From positions 1 to 23,255 of the forward strand of contig JAHJJO010000148.1 in NCBI GenBank assembly GCA_018822835.1: a DNA stretch of 23,255 nt, read 5' to 3'. Position 1 is the first letter of the stretch. Every line of letters begins with the position of its first letter. The translations under genes and the position numbers were made by a program. The notes beneath the pieces are model-generated. The model searched no databases and was not told where the DNA came from. It saw only the letters and a program-made list of their open reading frames with translations. This document shows positions 1 to 6,853 of the stretch, in pieces. This stretch comes from Patescibacteria group bacterium. GTDB lineage: Bacteria; Patescibacteriota; Patescibacteriia; Patescibacteriales; JAHJJO01.

Positions 1-138
1 TTGGATTACGAAATGCATTCAAATTATAAAATACTGCCTAAATTGTCATCCTCGCGCAAGCGGGGATCCAGTATTTAACGAACTAATCTGGATCCCCGCT
101 TGCGCGAGGATGACACAAAGGGGCATTTCGTAATTCAA
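1..138. repeat. Long two-tier palindromic repeat upstream of livH
   Basis: The inner arms at 44-71 and 88-115 are perfect 28-base inverted repeats with a 16-base loop; each carries the core GCGCAAGCGGGGATCC or its complement. Outer arms at 1-16 and 123-138 also pair, with one G:U-type mismatch, so the whole block can fold as one long hairpin with an internal bulge. The core resembles the REP-like palindromes dispersed in many bacterial genomes; that family placement is inference. It may be a mobile palindrome, a transcription terminator or a 5' leader structure for livH. Confidence 0.85.
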
Positions 139-153
139 GGTTTTATAAAACAA

Positions 154-1017
154 ATGTTTAATCAACTTTTTATCAATAGCTTAATAGCAGGCGCGATATA
201 CGCTTTAGTGGCAAGCGGTTTTTCTTTGATTTATTTCACTTGCAAATTTATTCATTTTGCCCACGGAGTTGTAATAACTCTTGGGGCTTATTTTTTATAT
301 TTTTCGTTTGCAATGCTTGGTCTTAACTTTTGGTTTTCCGTGGTTCTTGCGATTATTTTTGCTTCTGTTTTTGGCTTGCTGATGAATGCTATTATTTACA
401 AGCAGTTTCGCAAGAAAAAAACGAGTAGCGTTATTCTGCTTACTGCAAGCATTGCCCTTTTGATTTTAATTGAATCTATAATTCTGCTTTTATTTGGTGC
501 TGATGTAAAAACAATCGGCTTTATTAAAATCGCCAAAGGTGTTGAATTTTTTGGAGCAATTATTACTCCTTTACAGATTTTTATTATTGCAGTTTCTTTA
601 ATTTTGTTTTTTCTGCTGTTTCTGCTGATGAAAAAAACAAAAATTGGCAAGGCAATGAGGGCGGTTTCTGATAATAAAGAGGTTGCTGAAATCATTGGCA
701 TTTCTTCTGAAAAAATTTACAATAAGAGCTTTATTATTGGCGCGGCTTTAGCGGGAATTGCGGGAGTGCTTGTTGGCTTGGAGCAAAATCTTGAACCAAT
801 GATGGGGACAAATTTAATGATAAAAGGATTTGTTGGGACAGTGATTGGAGGCATTGGCAATGTGCCAGGAGCAATTTTAGGTTCTTTTTTGCTTGGCTTT
901 GCGGAAAACTTTGGAATCTGGTTTCTGCCGTCTGGATTCAAAGACGCCATTGCTTTTGTAATTTTATTTATTTTTCTTTTGTTCAGGCCTTATGGCATTT
1001 TGGGACTAAAAAAATAG
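154..1017 (+). CDS. livH: Branched-chain amino acid ABC transporter permease LivH
   Basis: Inner-membrane permease subunit of a high-affinity branched-chain amino acid importer, pairing with LivM. The 287-residue protein is almost wholly hydrophobic, with about eight membrane segments. It opens with FINSLIAGAIYALVASGFSL, the usual LivH first helix, and ends with a typical FRPYGILG motif. The conserved cytoplasmic loop GKAMRAVSDNKEVAEIIGI, which contacts the ATPases, is present at about residues 165-185. A longer reading from a TTG at 100 would place 18 charged residues inside the palindromic repeat, so the ATG at 154 is preferred. No clear Shine-Dalgarno is seen. livM follows 14 bases downstream, indicating one operon. 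The family assignment is strong; substrate range (branched-chain amino acids, or related amides and urea) cannot be read from sequence. Confidence 0.93.
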   Translation: MFNQLFINSLIAGAIYALVASGFSLIYFTCKFIHFAHGVVITLGAYFLYFSFAMLGLNFWFSVVLAIIFASVFGLLMNAIIYKQFRKKKTSSVILLTASIALLILIESIILLLFGADVKTIGFIKIAKGVEFFGAIITPLQIFIIAVSLILFFLLFLLMKKTKIGKAMRAVSDNKEVAEIIGISSEKIYNKSFIIGAALAGIAGVLVGLEQNLEPMMGTNLMIKGFVGTVIGGIGNVPGAILGSFLLGFAENFGIWFLPSGFKDAIAFVILFIFLLFRPYGILGLKK

Positions 1018-1031
1018 TGTAGAATTAAACT

Positions 1032-1904
1032 ATGATTTCAGCATATTTTATACATCTCTTGATTTTAATCGGAATTTATGCGATTTTGGCGATTTCCTTG
1101 CAATTGGCAATGGGTTTTGTCGGCTTGTTTAATCTTGGTCATATTTCTTTTTATGCAATCGGCGCTTATACTTCCGCCCTGCTGGCGTTGCAGGGTTTTT
1201 CTTTTTGGTTTTGTATTTTGTCAGCGGGAATAATTGCTATGCTTTTTGGATTTTTGCTTTCAATTCCAACTCACAAATTAAAAGGAGATTATTTTGCTTT
1301 AGCCACTCTTAGTTTTTCTTTTGTCATTTACGCTGTTGTTTTGAACTGGACAGGATTAACTCGCGGTCCTTTGGGTTTGCCAGGAATTCCAAAACCCATT
1401 ATATTTGGTTTTAATTTTGCTAATAATTTTAATTTTTTAATTCTAACTTTTGCTGTCGCGTTGGTTTCTTATCTTATTATTAAAAAAATTACCACCTCGC
1501 CTTTTGGAAAAGTTTTACAAGCAATCAGAGACGATGAATTAGCTGTAAAAATTTTAGGTAAAAACACTTTTAAAATGAAATTTTATACTTTTGGAATATC
1601 CGCGTTTTTTGTTGGGATTGCTGGAAGTTTATATGCCCATTACATTACTTTTATTGACCCTTCTTCGTTTACTTTATGGCAGTTGATTCCAGTAATCACA
1701 ATTGTCATTATCGGCGGTTTAGGTTCATTAAAAGGAACAGTTATTGCCACAATAATTTTGGTTTTATTACCAGAGCCATTAAGATTTATTGGTTTTCCTT
1801 CATCAATTATCGGACCAGCAAGGCAAATAATTTATGCCCTGCTCTTGCTTTTAATTCTTTTGTATAAACCAAGAGGATTTTTTGGAAAAGTGGAGCTTGA
1901 GTGA
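1032..1904 (+). CDS. livM: Branched-chain amino acid ABC transporter permease LivM
   Basis: Second membrane permease of the importer. The 290 residues include the LivM landmarks: an N-terminal run GFVGLFNLGHISFYAIGAYT at about 29-48, the internal segment LTRGPLGLPGIP at about 109-120, the ATPase-coupling loop GKVLQAIRDDELAVKILGKN near 158-177, and the C-terminal KPRGFFGK. About eight to nine transmembrane helices are apparent. It ends in TGA, one base before the livG ATG at 1906, so translation is probably coupled. That stop also argues against recoding of UGA as glycine (genetic code 25), since read-through would enter the livG gene in another frame. Length is in the normal range. Confidence 0.93.
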   Translation: MISAYFIHLLILIGIYAILAISLQLAMGFVGLFNLGHISFYAIGAYTSALLALQGFSFWFCILSAGIIAMLFGFLLSIPTHKLKGDYFALATLSFSFVIYAVVLNWTGLTRGPLGLPGIPKPIIFGFNFANNFNFLILTFAVALVSYLIIKKITTSPFGKVLQAIRDDELAVKILGKNTFKMKFYTFGISAFFVGIAGSLYAHYITFIDPSSFTLWQLIPVITIVIIGGLGSLKGTVIATIILVLLPEPLRFIGFPSSIIGPARQIIYALLLLLILLYKPRGFFGKVELE

Positions 1905-1905
1905 T

Positions 1906-2643
1906 ATGTTAAAAATTCAAAATCTAAAAAAACATTTTAGTGGAGTTAAAGCAGTTAATAACTGTTCTTTTGAGATTAAACCGCAGGCTATTACAGCTTT
2001 AATTGGCCCGAATGGCGCTGGAAAATCAACGGTTTTTAATTTAGTTTCTGGAATTTTAAAAGCAGATGCTGGCAAAATTATTTTTAATAACAAAAACATA
2101 ACAAATTCATCAATAGAAAAAATTTCTAATTCAGGGGTTTCACGACTTTTTCAGCAATCTCGGCTTTTTAATAATTTGACTGTTCAAGATAATTTTCTTT
2201 TGGCTTTAAACAACGAAGACACTAAATTTTGGTCCTCCTTCATTTCGCTTCGCGAAACTTCGGCGGATAAAAAGAATAAGGCTGCAAAGATATTAAAATT
2301 GATTACAATGGAAAATTTTGCAGATACTTTGGCAAGAGATTTAAGTTATGGTCAAAAAAGATTAGTTGAATTAGGAAGAGCAATTTTAAACCCGCATAAA
2401 TTTTTAATGTTAGACGAACCAGTTGCTGGCGTAACTCCCAAATTAAGAGAAAAAATCGCTGAAATTTTATTAATGTTAAAAAACAGAAAAGAAACAATTC
2501 TACTTATTGAACATGATATGAACTTTACTTTTAAAATTGCAGATGATATTATTGTTTTAGAAAGAGGAAAAGTCATTGCTAAAGGCAAGCCGAGTGAAAT
2601 TAAAGATAACCCTAAAGTTTTAGAGGCGTATTTAGGGGAATAG
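1906..2643 (+). CDS. livG: Branched-chain amino acid ABC transporter ATP-binding protein LivG
   Basis: Cytoplasmic ATPase that powers the LivHM permease together with LivF. The 245 residues show Walker A GPNGAGKST (34-42), Q-loop LFQQSRLF (81-88), the LivG-type signature LSYGQ (146-150), Walker B FLMLDEP (166-172) and the switch histidine in LLIEHDM near 204. The ATG at 1906 is chosen over an upstream TTG at 1882, because the latter adds residues that overlap livM and lie outside the domain. Residues about 109-122 are encoded by a palindromic element (see 2233-2271) in the variable stretch before the signature helix, so the insertion is probably tolerated. After the stop there is an 88-base gap before an inserted toxin-antitoxin pair; the cognate livK comes only after that pair. 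Confidence 0.93.
   Translation: MLKIQNLKKHFSGVKAVNNCSFEIKPQAITALIGPNGAGKSTVFNLVSGILKADAGKIIFNNKNITNSSIEKISNSGVSRLFQQSRLFNNLTVQDNFLLALNNEDTKFWSSFISLRETSADKKNKAAKILKLITMENFADTLARDLSYGQKRLVELGRAILNPHKFLMLDEPVAGVTPKLREKIAEILLMLKNRKETILLIEHDMNFTFKIADDIIVLERGKVIAKGKPSEIKDNPKVLEAYLGE
2233..2271. repeat. Palindromic element embedded in livG
   Basis: An imperfect palindrome centred on TTTCGCTTCGCGAAA (perfect arms 2243-2248 and 2252-2257), with partly matching outer arms and ending GGCGGATAAA. Its layout matches the element at 3245-3284: it starts TCC, has a central TTCGC/GCGAA pair and ends GGATAAA at the same distance, which suggests one repeat family. It is read in frame, adding no stop to livG. 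Confidence 0.55.
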
Positions 2644-2731
2644 ACTGTAGATAAATTCTTAAAAGAAATTAGTTAAAAATAAGGTCGAAAAATTATAAGC
2701 ATCTAATTTATGTATTTGCATATTAAAATTT

Positions 2732-2956
2732 ATGAATTCAACACAACAAATAAATGCGCAAAATTACAATATGACTTTGCCATTACTCCAAGTTAAAAAA
2801 CTTTTTGATTTAAGTATCTATTTAACTGATTTTTGTGAAAAATGGATGGAGTCTCAAGGTTTGTATAATAATGATTTTATTCAAGGGATAAAACAATCAG
2901 ACGAGGATTTAAAAAAAGGAAGATTTAAAGAAGTAAATTCACTTAATGAACTTTAA
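2732..2956 (+). CDS. Putative antitoxin of a RelE/ParE-type toxin-antitoxin pair
   Basis: A 74-residue protein of no family I can name with certainty. Its place, 5 bases before a RelE/ParE-superfamily toxin, and its C-terminal stretch with DEDLKKGRF and a final SLNEL fit the toxin-binding tails of small antitoxins; these often have an acidic D/E-D-L..GR motif there. The N-terminal 20 residues are polar, and the middle (about 18-45) is probably helical. No obvious helix-turn-helix or ribbon-helix-helix is visible, so the DNA-binding mode is unknown. The pair is inserted between livG and livK, in the same direction, and would be read from the liv promoter unless the 88-base gap upstream holds its own. 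Confidence 0.65.
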   Translation: MNSTQQINAQNYNMTLPLLQVKKLFDLSIYLTDFCEKWMESQGLYNNDFIQGIKQSDEDLKKGRFKEVNSLNEL

Positions 2957-2961
2957 AATAT

Positions 2962-3228
2962 ATGCGAAAAATTATTGTTACTCAACGATTTGAAAAGGAT
3001 TTTAAAAAACTACAAGAAATAATTAAAAATAAAACAGAGGTGGTTGTTCAGTTGCTAAAAAAAGATCCACGCACTAAAGCCGTTGATTTAAAAAAATTAA
3101 AGGGATTTAAAAAATTTTGGCGAGTTAAAGTTGATAGAAATTATAGATTAATTTACACAATTACTCCTGATGCAATTGAGCTTAGACGAATTAAACATCG
3201 CCAAGGCATTTATAAAAGTTCGTTTTAA
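2962..3228 (+). CDS. RelE/ParE-superfamily toxin (mRNA interferase-like)
   Basis: An 88-residue basic protein with the RelE/YafQ-type fold signature. It starts with a beta strand (KIIVTQRFEKDFKKL, 3-17), followed by two helices, then KLKGFKKFWRVKVDRNYRLI (about 44-63), and a last strand IELRRIKHRQGIY. The G...WR(V/I)..d.YRLIY block and the late R-I-K-H-R motif are typical of RelE-like ribosome-dependent mRNA endonucleases, where basic and histidine residues act in catalysis. ParE-type gyrase inhibitors share the fold, so the target is inferred only. It lies 5 bases after its likely antitoxin, consistent with a two-gene operon. It is followed at once by a palindromic repeat. Confidence 0.8.
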   Translation: MRKIIVTQRFEKDFKKLQEIIKNKTEVVVQLLKKDPRTKAVDLKKLKGFKKFWRVKVDRNYRLIYTITPDAIELRRIKHRQGIYKSSF

Positions 3229-3240
3229 AATAAAGGTCGA

Positions 3241-3284
3241 TTTGTCCAGCCGTAGTTCGCCGTGGCGAATTGGAGCTGGATAAA
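3241..3284. repeat. Palindromic element between the RelE-type toxin and livK
   Basis: An imperfect inverted repeat with about 21-base arms around the perfect core TTCGCCGTGGCGAA (3256-3269), closing with TCCAGC (3245-3250) and GCTGGA (3275-3280). It has the same overall form and the same GGATAAA end as the element within livG (2233-2271). It occupies the leader region of livK, where no ATG is found, and may form a hairpin in that mRNA. Confidence 0.7.
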
Positions 3285-3353
3285 ATTATAAAATTATATT
3301 TAGTCACTTGCAACTCGCAATCAATAATTGTCTTATGCATTATTTATTGCTCA

Positions 3354-4532
3354 TTGTACGTTGCTTATTTCAAATTTATAAGCAAAAACACAAAAATTAT
3401 TATTGGGATAATTATCGTTATCGCAATAATCGCAATTGGATATTCAATATCCAACAAACAGCCAGCAGAACCAGTCTCTCAAGAACCGATTAAAATTGGG
3501 TTTATTGGTCCAATGAGTGGGCAAGCAGCAGCATATGGAGACTATGTAAAAAGGGCATTTCAATTAGGAGTAGATGAATGGAATACAGATAATAATCTTA
3601 AAATAGAAGCAATTTATGAAGATGGTAAATGTGCTCCTGCGGATGCAGTTTCTGCCGCAAACAAATTAATTAATGTAGATAGAGTTAATTTTATAATGAC
3701 TTTTTGTACTGGAGAGACAAATGCAGTTGTACCTGTAACTGAAGGGAATAAAGTCGTTCTTTTAACTGCTGGAACTACAGCTCCAAATATTGCGAAGGGA
3801 CAGTATGTTTTCAGAAACATTGGTTCTGTTGGGAGCGGATTGCCTGCTTTAACTAAATTGGCCTACGAATCTAATAAAGAAATTGCTTTAATATCTGAGA
3901 ATACAGATTACGCAGCTTCCTCAAAAGAAGGTTTTAAGCAAAAATATTCTGCTCTCGGTGGCAAAGTTTTATTCGATGAATCTTTTGATGCAAAGAACTT
4001 GGATTTCAAAACAATCATCTCTAAACTAAAAAGCAATAATATTAGTGCGATTTTTGTAGTTGTTCAATCATTAGATAACTCAGCAAGTCTGTTTAAACAG
4101 ATGAAAGAACTAGATTATCATCCTAGAATATTTGCGACAGAAGGAGCTATTAGCGATAAAGCTCTTGATAAGTATAAAACTGAGGGTTATTTAGACATGA
4201 TTGAGGGAACTATTTTTGTTCAACCATATTTTGATAAGGAAAATTATAAAGCAAAGCATCTTTTAAGCTTATACGAAGCTAAGTACGGCACTACCAAAGG
4301 TCCTATTCCAGAAAGTTATTTAGCGACACACTATGACGCTGTTTATTTAATTGGCGAAGCAGTTTCTAATATTGGAACAAATCCTGATTCAGTAAAAGAA
4401 TATTTCTTAAATAAAATAAAGAGTTGGGATGGAGCTGTAGGCAAATTTAGCTTTGACGAAACTGGCGATGCTGTAGTAGTTATACAAGTTAACATTGTTA
4501 AAAACGGCGAGATTGTCCCATTAGAAAATTAA
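3354..4532 (+). CDS. livK: Branched-chain amino acid ABC transporter substrate-binding protein LivK
   Basis: Extracytoplasmic amino-acid-binding protein (periplasmic binding fold type I, Leu/Ile/Val-binding family). The mature domain begins near PIKIGFIGPMSGQAAAYG, the usual first strand and ligand-binding loop, and includes the GAEVVGE-like region GGKVLFDESFDAKNLDFKTIISKLK. A hydrophobic helix (IIIGIIIVIAIIAIGYSI) precedes it without a lipobox cysteine, so the protein is probably membrane-anchored by an uncleaved helix. No in-frame ATG exists before this helix. TTG at 3354 gives 392 residues; ATA at 3378 would give a natural MSKNTKIII-like N-terminus but is a rare start; a TTG at 3270 lies inside the palindrome. 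The start is therefore uncertain. A strong terminator follows, separating it from the AbiE cassette. Confidence 0.88.
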   Translation: MYVAYFKFISKNTKIIIGIIIVIAIIAIGYSISNKQPAEPVSQEPIKIGFIGPMSGQAAAYGDYVKRAFQLGVDEWNTDNNLKIEAIYEDGKCAPADAVSAANKLINVDRVNFIMTFCTGETNAVVPVTEGNKVVLLTAGTTAPNIAKGQYVFRNIGSVGSGLPALTKLAYESNKEIALISENTDYAASSKEGFKQKYSALGGKVLFDESFDAKNLDFKTIISKLKSNNISAIFVVVQSLDNSASLFKQMKELDYHPRIFATEGAISDKALDKYKTEGYLDMIEGTIFVQPYFDKENYKAKHLLSLYEAKYGTTKGPIPESYLATHYDAVYLIGEAVSNIGTNPDSVKEYFLNKIKSWDGAVGKFSFDETGDAVVVIQVNIVKNGEIVPLEN

Positions 4533-4585
4533 GATTTCTAACTGGATGAAGTTGTATGAGGAGTAAAATATAAATTGTCTTTTAT

Positions 4586-4618
4586 AAAACCCCCGCAATT
4601 TGCGGGGGTTTTGTTTTT
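4586..4618 (+). terminator. Rho-independent terminator after livK
   Basis: A GC-rich stem AAAACCCCCGC / GCGGGGGTTTT with a 5-base loop, followed by a T run (TTGTTTTT). It lies 53 bases after the livK stop and upstream of the AbiE promoter. It should end liv transcription, leaving downstream livF dependent on another promoter. Confidence 0.92.
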
Positions 4619-4641
4619 AAGAGCATAAATAAAAATATCTC

Positions 4642-4706
4642 TTGACGGTTTTATAAATATTGTTTATACTAAAAATAGATAATTCATTATTAGGACATAA
4701 TTGTCC
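4642..4706 (+). promoter_or_regulatory. Promoter and likely operator of the first AbiE cassette
   Basis: A -35 box TTGACG (4642-4647) is spaced 17 bases from a -10 box TATACT (4665-4670). Just downstream of the expected start point lies GGACATAATTGTCC (4693-4706), an inverted repeat of 5-base arms. AbiEi antitoxins are known to bind inverted repeats at their own promoter, so this is a reasonable operator; the binding itself is inference. This promoter would also be the nearest one for livF. Confidence 0.7.
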
Positions 4707-4716
4707 CATAAATAAT

Positions 4717-5346
4717 ATGAAGAAAAAATTAAGCATTATCAAAACGCAAAATTTTATTAGAGAAAAGCGTAAATATGTTTTTACTCCTTTGGATTTGCAA
4801 AGGTATTTTAGCGTTAGCAGCGAGTCAGCTAGAAAATTTATTTTAAGAAATGTTAAAAAAAATATTTACGCGAAAATAAAAAGAGGGCTGTATTTTGATA
4901 AAAATTTTAAGCCGTCCGAATTTGAAGTTGCCAATAAATTATATTACCCTTCTTATGTTTCATTTGAATACGCTCTTATGTTTTATGGCATTATTCCGGA
5001 AACAGTTTATAGCATCACCTCTGTTACTACAAAAACAACGCGGAGTTTTAATGTTGAAAATATAAATTATAGTTTTTGTCATATTAAAAAGGAAGGTTTT
5101 ACAGGATATATTAAAAAAAATATTGAAGGTCAATTAGTATATTTAGCTGAAGCGGAAAAAGCTTTGGCTGATTATTTTTATTTTGTTGATTTAAAGAAAA
5201 AATCTTTATATGACAGAATTGATGTAAGCGCGATAAATTATAAAAAATTAATGGATTTTATCAAGCTTTTTAATAGAGATTCATTAAAAAAATTAACCAA
5301 AGAAATTTATGATAAATCAAGACGAAATAAAACGATTATCTACTAG
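4717..5346 (+). CDS. abiEi: AbiEi-type antitoxin/transcriptional repressor (type IV TA)
   Basis: A 209-residue protein with an N-terminal winged-helix region (about 15-60: FTPLDLQRYFSVSSESARKFI, then KIKRGLYF) and the AbiEi middle motif with YPSYVSFEYALMFYGIIPE followed by SVTTKTTRSF. These are the features of AbiEi-like proteins that repress their own operon and counteract the AbiEii nucleotidyltransferase. The ATG at 4717 is taken over one at 4660, which lies within the promoter. It overlaps the AbiEii start by 38 bases, so the two are probably translationally coupled. The pair sits between livK and livF as an inserted cassette. The original role of the family is abortive phage infection, but many members act as stability modules; no choice can be made here. 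Confidence 0.85.
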   Translation: MKKKLSIIKTQNFIREKRKYVFTPLDLQRYFSVSSESARKFILRNVKKNIYAKIKRGLYFDKNFKPSEFEVANKLYYPSYVSFEYALMFYGIIPETVYSITSVTTKTTRSFNVENINYSFCHIKKEGFTGYIKKNIEGQLVYLAEAEKALADYFYFVDLKKKSLYDRIDVSAINYKKLMDFIKLFNRDSLKKLTKEIYDKSRRNKTIIY

Positions 5347-6040
5347 GATGCAAACAGATGAATTGACCGTTGCCAGAGAATATCTGCAGCACAATTTTTT
5401 GTCTGAATTATACAAACAAGCAGGATCTGATAGACTGTTATTTAAAGGGGGCACTGCTTTGCGTATTATTTATAATAGTCCTAGATTTTCAGAAGATTTG
5501 GATTTTACAGCCACAAAAAATATTAGCTATCAAGAAATAGAAAGTTTGTTGATAGATATTTATTCAACTCTTAATAGTTGGGGATTTATTTTAGATATTG
5601 AAAAAGCTAAAAAAACAACAGGCGGTTATTTAGCTAAAACTATTATTTCTTTTTATAACTATAAAATTAATTTAAAAATTGAAATTTCATTCAGGCAAAG
5701 CCGTAAAAAAATAAATACAGAAATCAGCCAAATAAGAACTGAATTTTTTCCAACTTATGATATTGTCCATTTATCCCAAGAAGACATTGTTGGTGGGAAA
5801 TTAGCGGCTTTATTGTCAAGAAGCAAACCGCGCGATTGGTATGATTTATATTTTTTACTGAAAAACAATTATTTAAATAATAAGCAAAAAAAGTTATTGC
5901 CTGCAATTTTAGAAAAATTTAAAAATTACAGGGTGGATGTCGGAAAAGAGCTTAAAGAATTTTTGCCAATAAGTCATCAGATTATTTTAAAAGATTTTAA
6001 GAGTATATTAAAAAAAGAAATTAAACAATATTATTTATAA
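5309..6040 (+). CDS. abiEii: AbiEii-type nucleotidyltransferase toxin (type IV TA)
   Basis: A 243-residue DNA-polymerase-beta-type nucleotidyltransferase. The motif GG(T)AL at 47-51 and SEDLDF at 61-66 carry the metal-binding acidic residues. The later block VGGKLAALLSRSKPRDWYDLYFL (about 161-183) holds the lysine and the R-D-x-x-D motif typical of AbiEii. All signature residues are present, so the enzyme appears intact. Related toxins transfer nucleotides to tRNA or other acceptors; the substrate here is unknown. The start at 5309 gives the normal N-terminus (MINQDEIKRLSTR) and overlaps abiEi. The stop is 3 bases before the livF ATG, so livF is a de facto third gene of this cassette. Confidence 0.88.
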   Translation: MINQDEIKRLSTRMQTDELTVAREYLQHNFLSELYKQAGSDRLLFKGGTALRIIYNSPRFSEDLDFTATKNISYQEIESLLIDIYSTLNSWGFILDIEKAKKTTGGYLAKTIISFYNYKINLKIEISFRQSRKKINTEISQIRTEFFPTYDIVHLSQEDIVGGKLAALLSRSKPRDWYDLYFLLKNNYLNNKQKKLLPAILEKFKNYRVDVGKELKEFLPISHQIILKDFKSILKKEIKQYYL

Positions 6041-6043
6041 AAA

Positions 6044-6799
6044 ATGTTCAAAATAACAAATCTAAAATCTGGATATAATGGAATGGAGGTTTTACGTGGG
6101 GTTGATTTTAATATAGAGCATGGGGAAATTGTTGCAATAATCGGACCGAACGGATCGGGAAAATCAACCTTGCTTAAATCTATTTTTAATTTGTGCGAAA
6201 TTTATTCTGGAAAGATAGTTTTTAGAGAAAAAGATATTACAAAATTGCCTACACATCAGTTAATTTATGAAGGAATAAGCTATGTTCCTCAGGGCAGGCA
6301 GGTTTTTTCCAATCTGACCGTAAAAGAAAATCTGGAAATGGGGGCATTTACATTAAATGCAAAATGCCCAGCAAGTAATGACGGGACAGGCAAAAATCCC
6401 CGCTTGAAACGTGACAGGCAAAATGCAAAATTACAATTCAAAATTCAAAAATTTTTTCCTATTCTTAAAGAAAGAAATAACGAGCTTGCTTCAAATCTGT
6501 CTGGAGGAGAACAACAAATATTAGCAATTGCTAGAGCTTTAATTCAAAAACCAAGATTGCTTTTACTTGATGAGCCGTCTTTGGGTTTAGCTCCAAAAAT
6601 AATAAAAGAGGTTTTTGAAAAAATTTTAGCTATAAATAAACAAGGAGTAGCAATAATTATTGTTGAACAAAACGCGCGGCAAGCGGTAAAAATTGCGGAC
6701 AAAACTTATGTTTTAGAAAATGGCAAAATTGCCATGAGCGGAGGAAAAGAAATTTTAGAAGACAAAAAAATAAAAAATATTTATTTTGGAGGGAGATAA
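6044..6799 (+). CDS. livF: Branched-chain amino acid ABC transporter ATP-binding protein LivF
   Basis: Second ATPase of the Liv importer, 251 residues. Walker A GPNGSGKST (34-42), Q-loop VPQGRQVF (81-88), signature LSGGEQQ (152-158), Walker B LLLLDEP (172-178) and the LivF-type VEQNARQAVKIAD (about 206-218) are all intact. It is longer than E. coli LivF (237 residues) mainly because of a 22-residue in-frame insertion at about 107-128 (see 6355-6431) between MGAF and FPILKER. The gene is cut off from livHMGK by a terminator and the AbiE cassette, and has no visible promoter of its own in the 3-base gap. Its expression probably depends on the AbiE promoter or on read-through. The insertion lies in the helical subdomain before the signature and need not abolish activity. 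Confidence 0.93.
   Translation: MFKITNLKSGYNGMEVLRGVDFNIEHGEIVAIIGPNGSGKSTLLKSIFNLCEIYSGKIVFREKDITKLPTHQLIYEGISYVPQGRQVFSNLTVKENLEMGAFTLNAKCPASNDGTGKNPRLKRDRQNAKLQFKIQKFFPILKERNNELASNLSGGEQQILAIARALIQKPRLLLLDEPSLGLAPKIIKEVFEKILAINKQGVAIIIVEQNARQAVKIADKTYVLENGKIAMSGGKEILEDKKIKNIYFGGR
6355..6431. repeat. In-frame 66-base insertion in livF with flanking direct repeats
   Basis: AAATGCAAAAT occurs at 6355-6365 and again at 6421-6431, exactly 66 bases apart, so the peptide NAK is repeated at residues 105-107 and 127-129. Inside, GACAGGCAAAA also occurs twice (6385-6395 and 6413-6423). The interior ATCCCCGCTTG matches the core of the palindrome at 1-138, suggesting a decayed copy of that element. 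The flanking repeat looks like a target-site duplication. Confidence 0.6.
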
Positions 6800-6853
6800 T
6801 ATTTTATTATATCGGAATTTTGATTTTAGCGTCTATGAAAAAATGCTGGAGGT

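Noticed and set aside
100..153. Upstream TTG start for livH
   Set aside because: The added 18 residues are encoded by the right arm of the palindromic repeat and are charged, unlike LivH N-termini; the ATG at 154 begins the normal first helix.
1902..1904. TGA as a sense codon (code 25 of Gracilibacteria/Absconditabacteria)
   Set aside because: TGA ends livM at the expected length and just before livG; other genes on this side also have normal lengths with the standard code.
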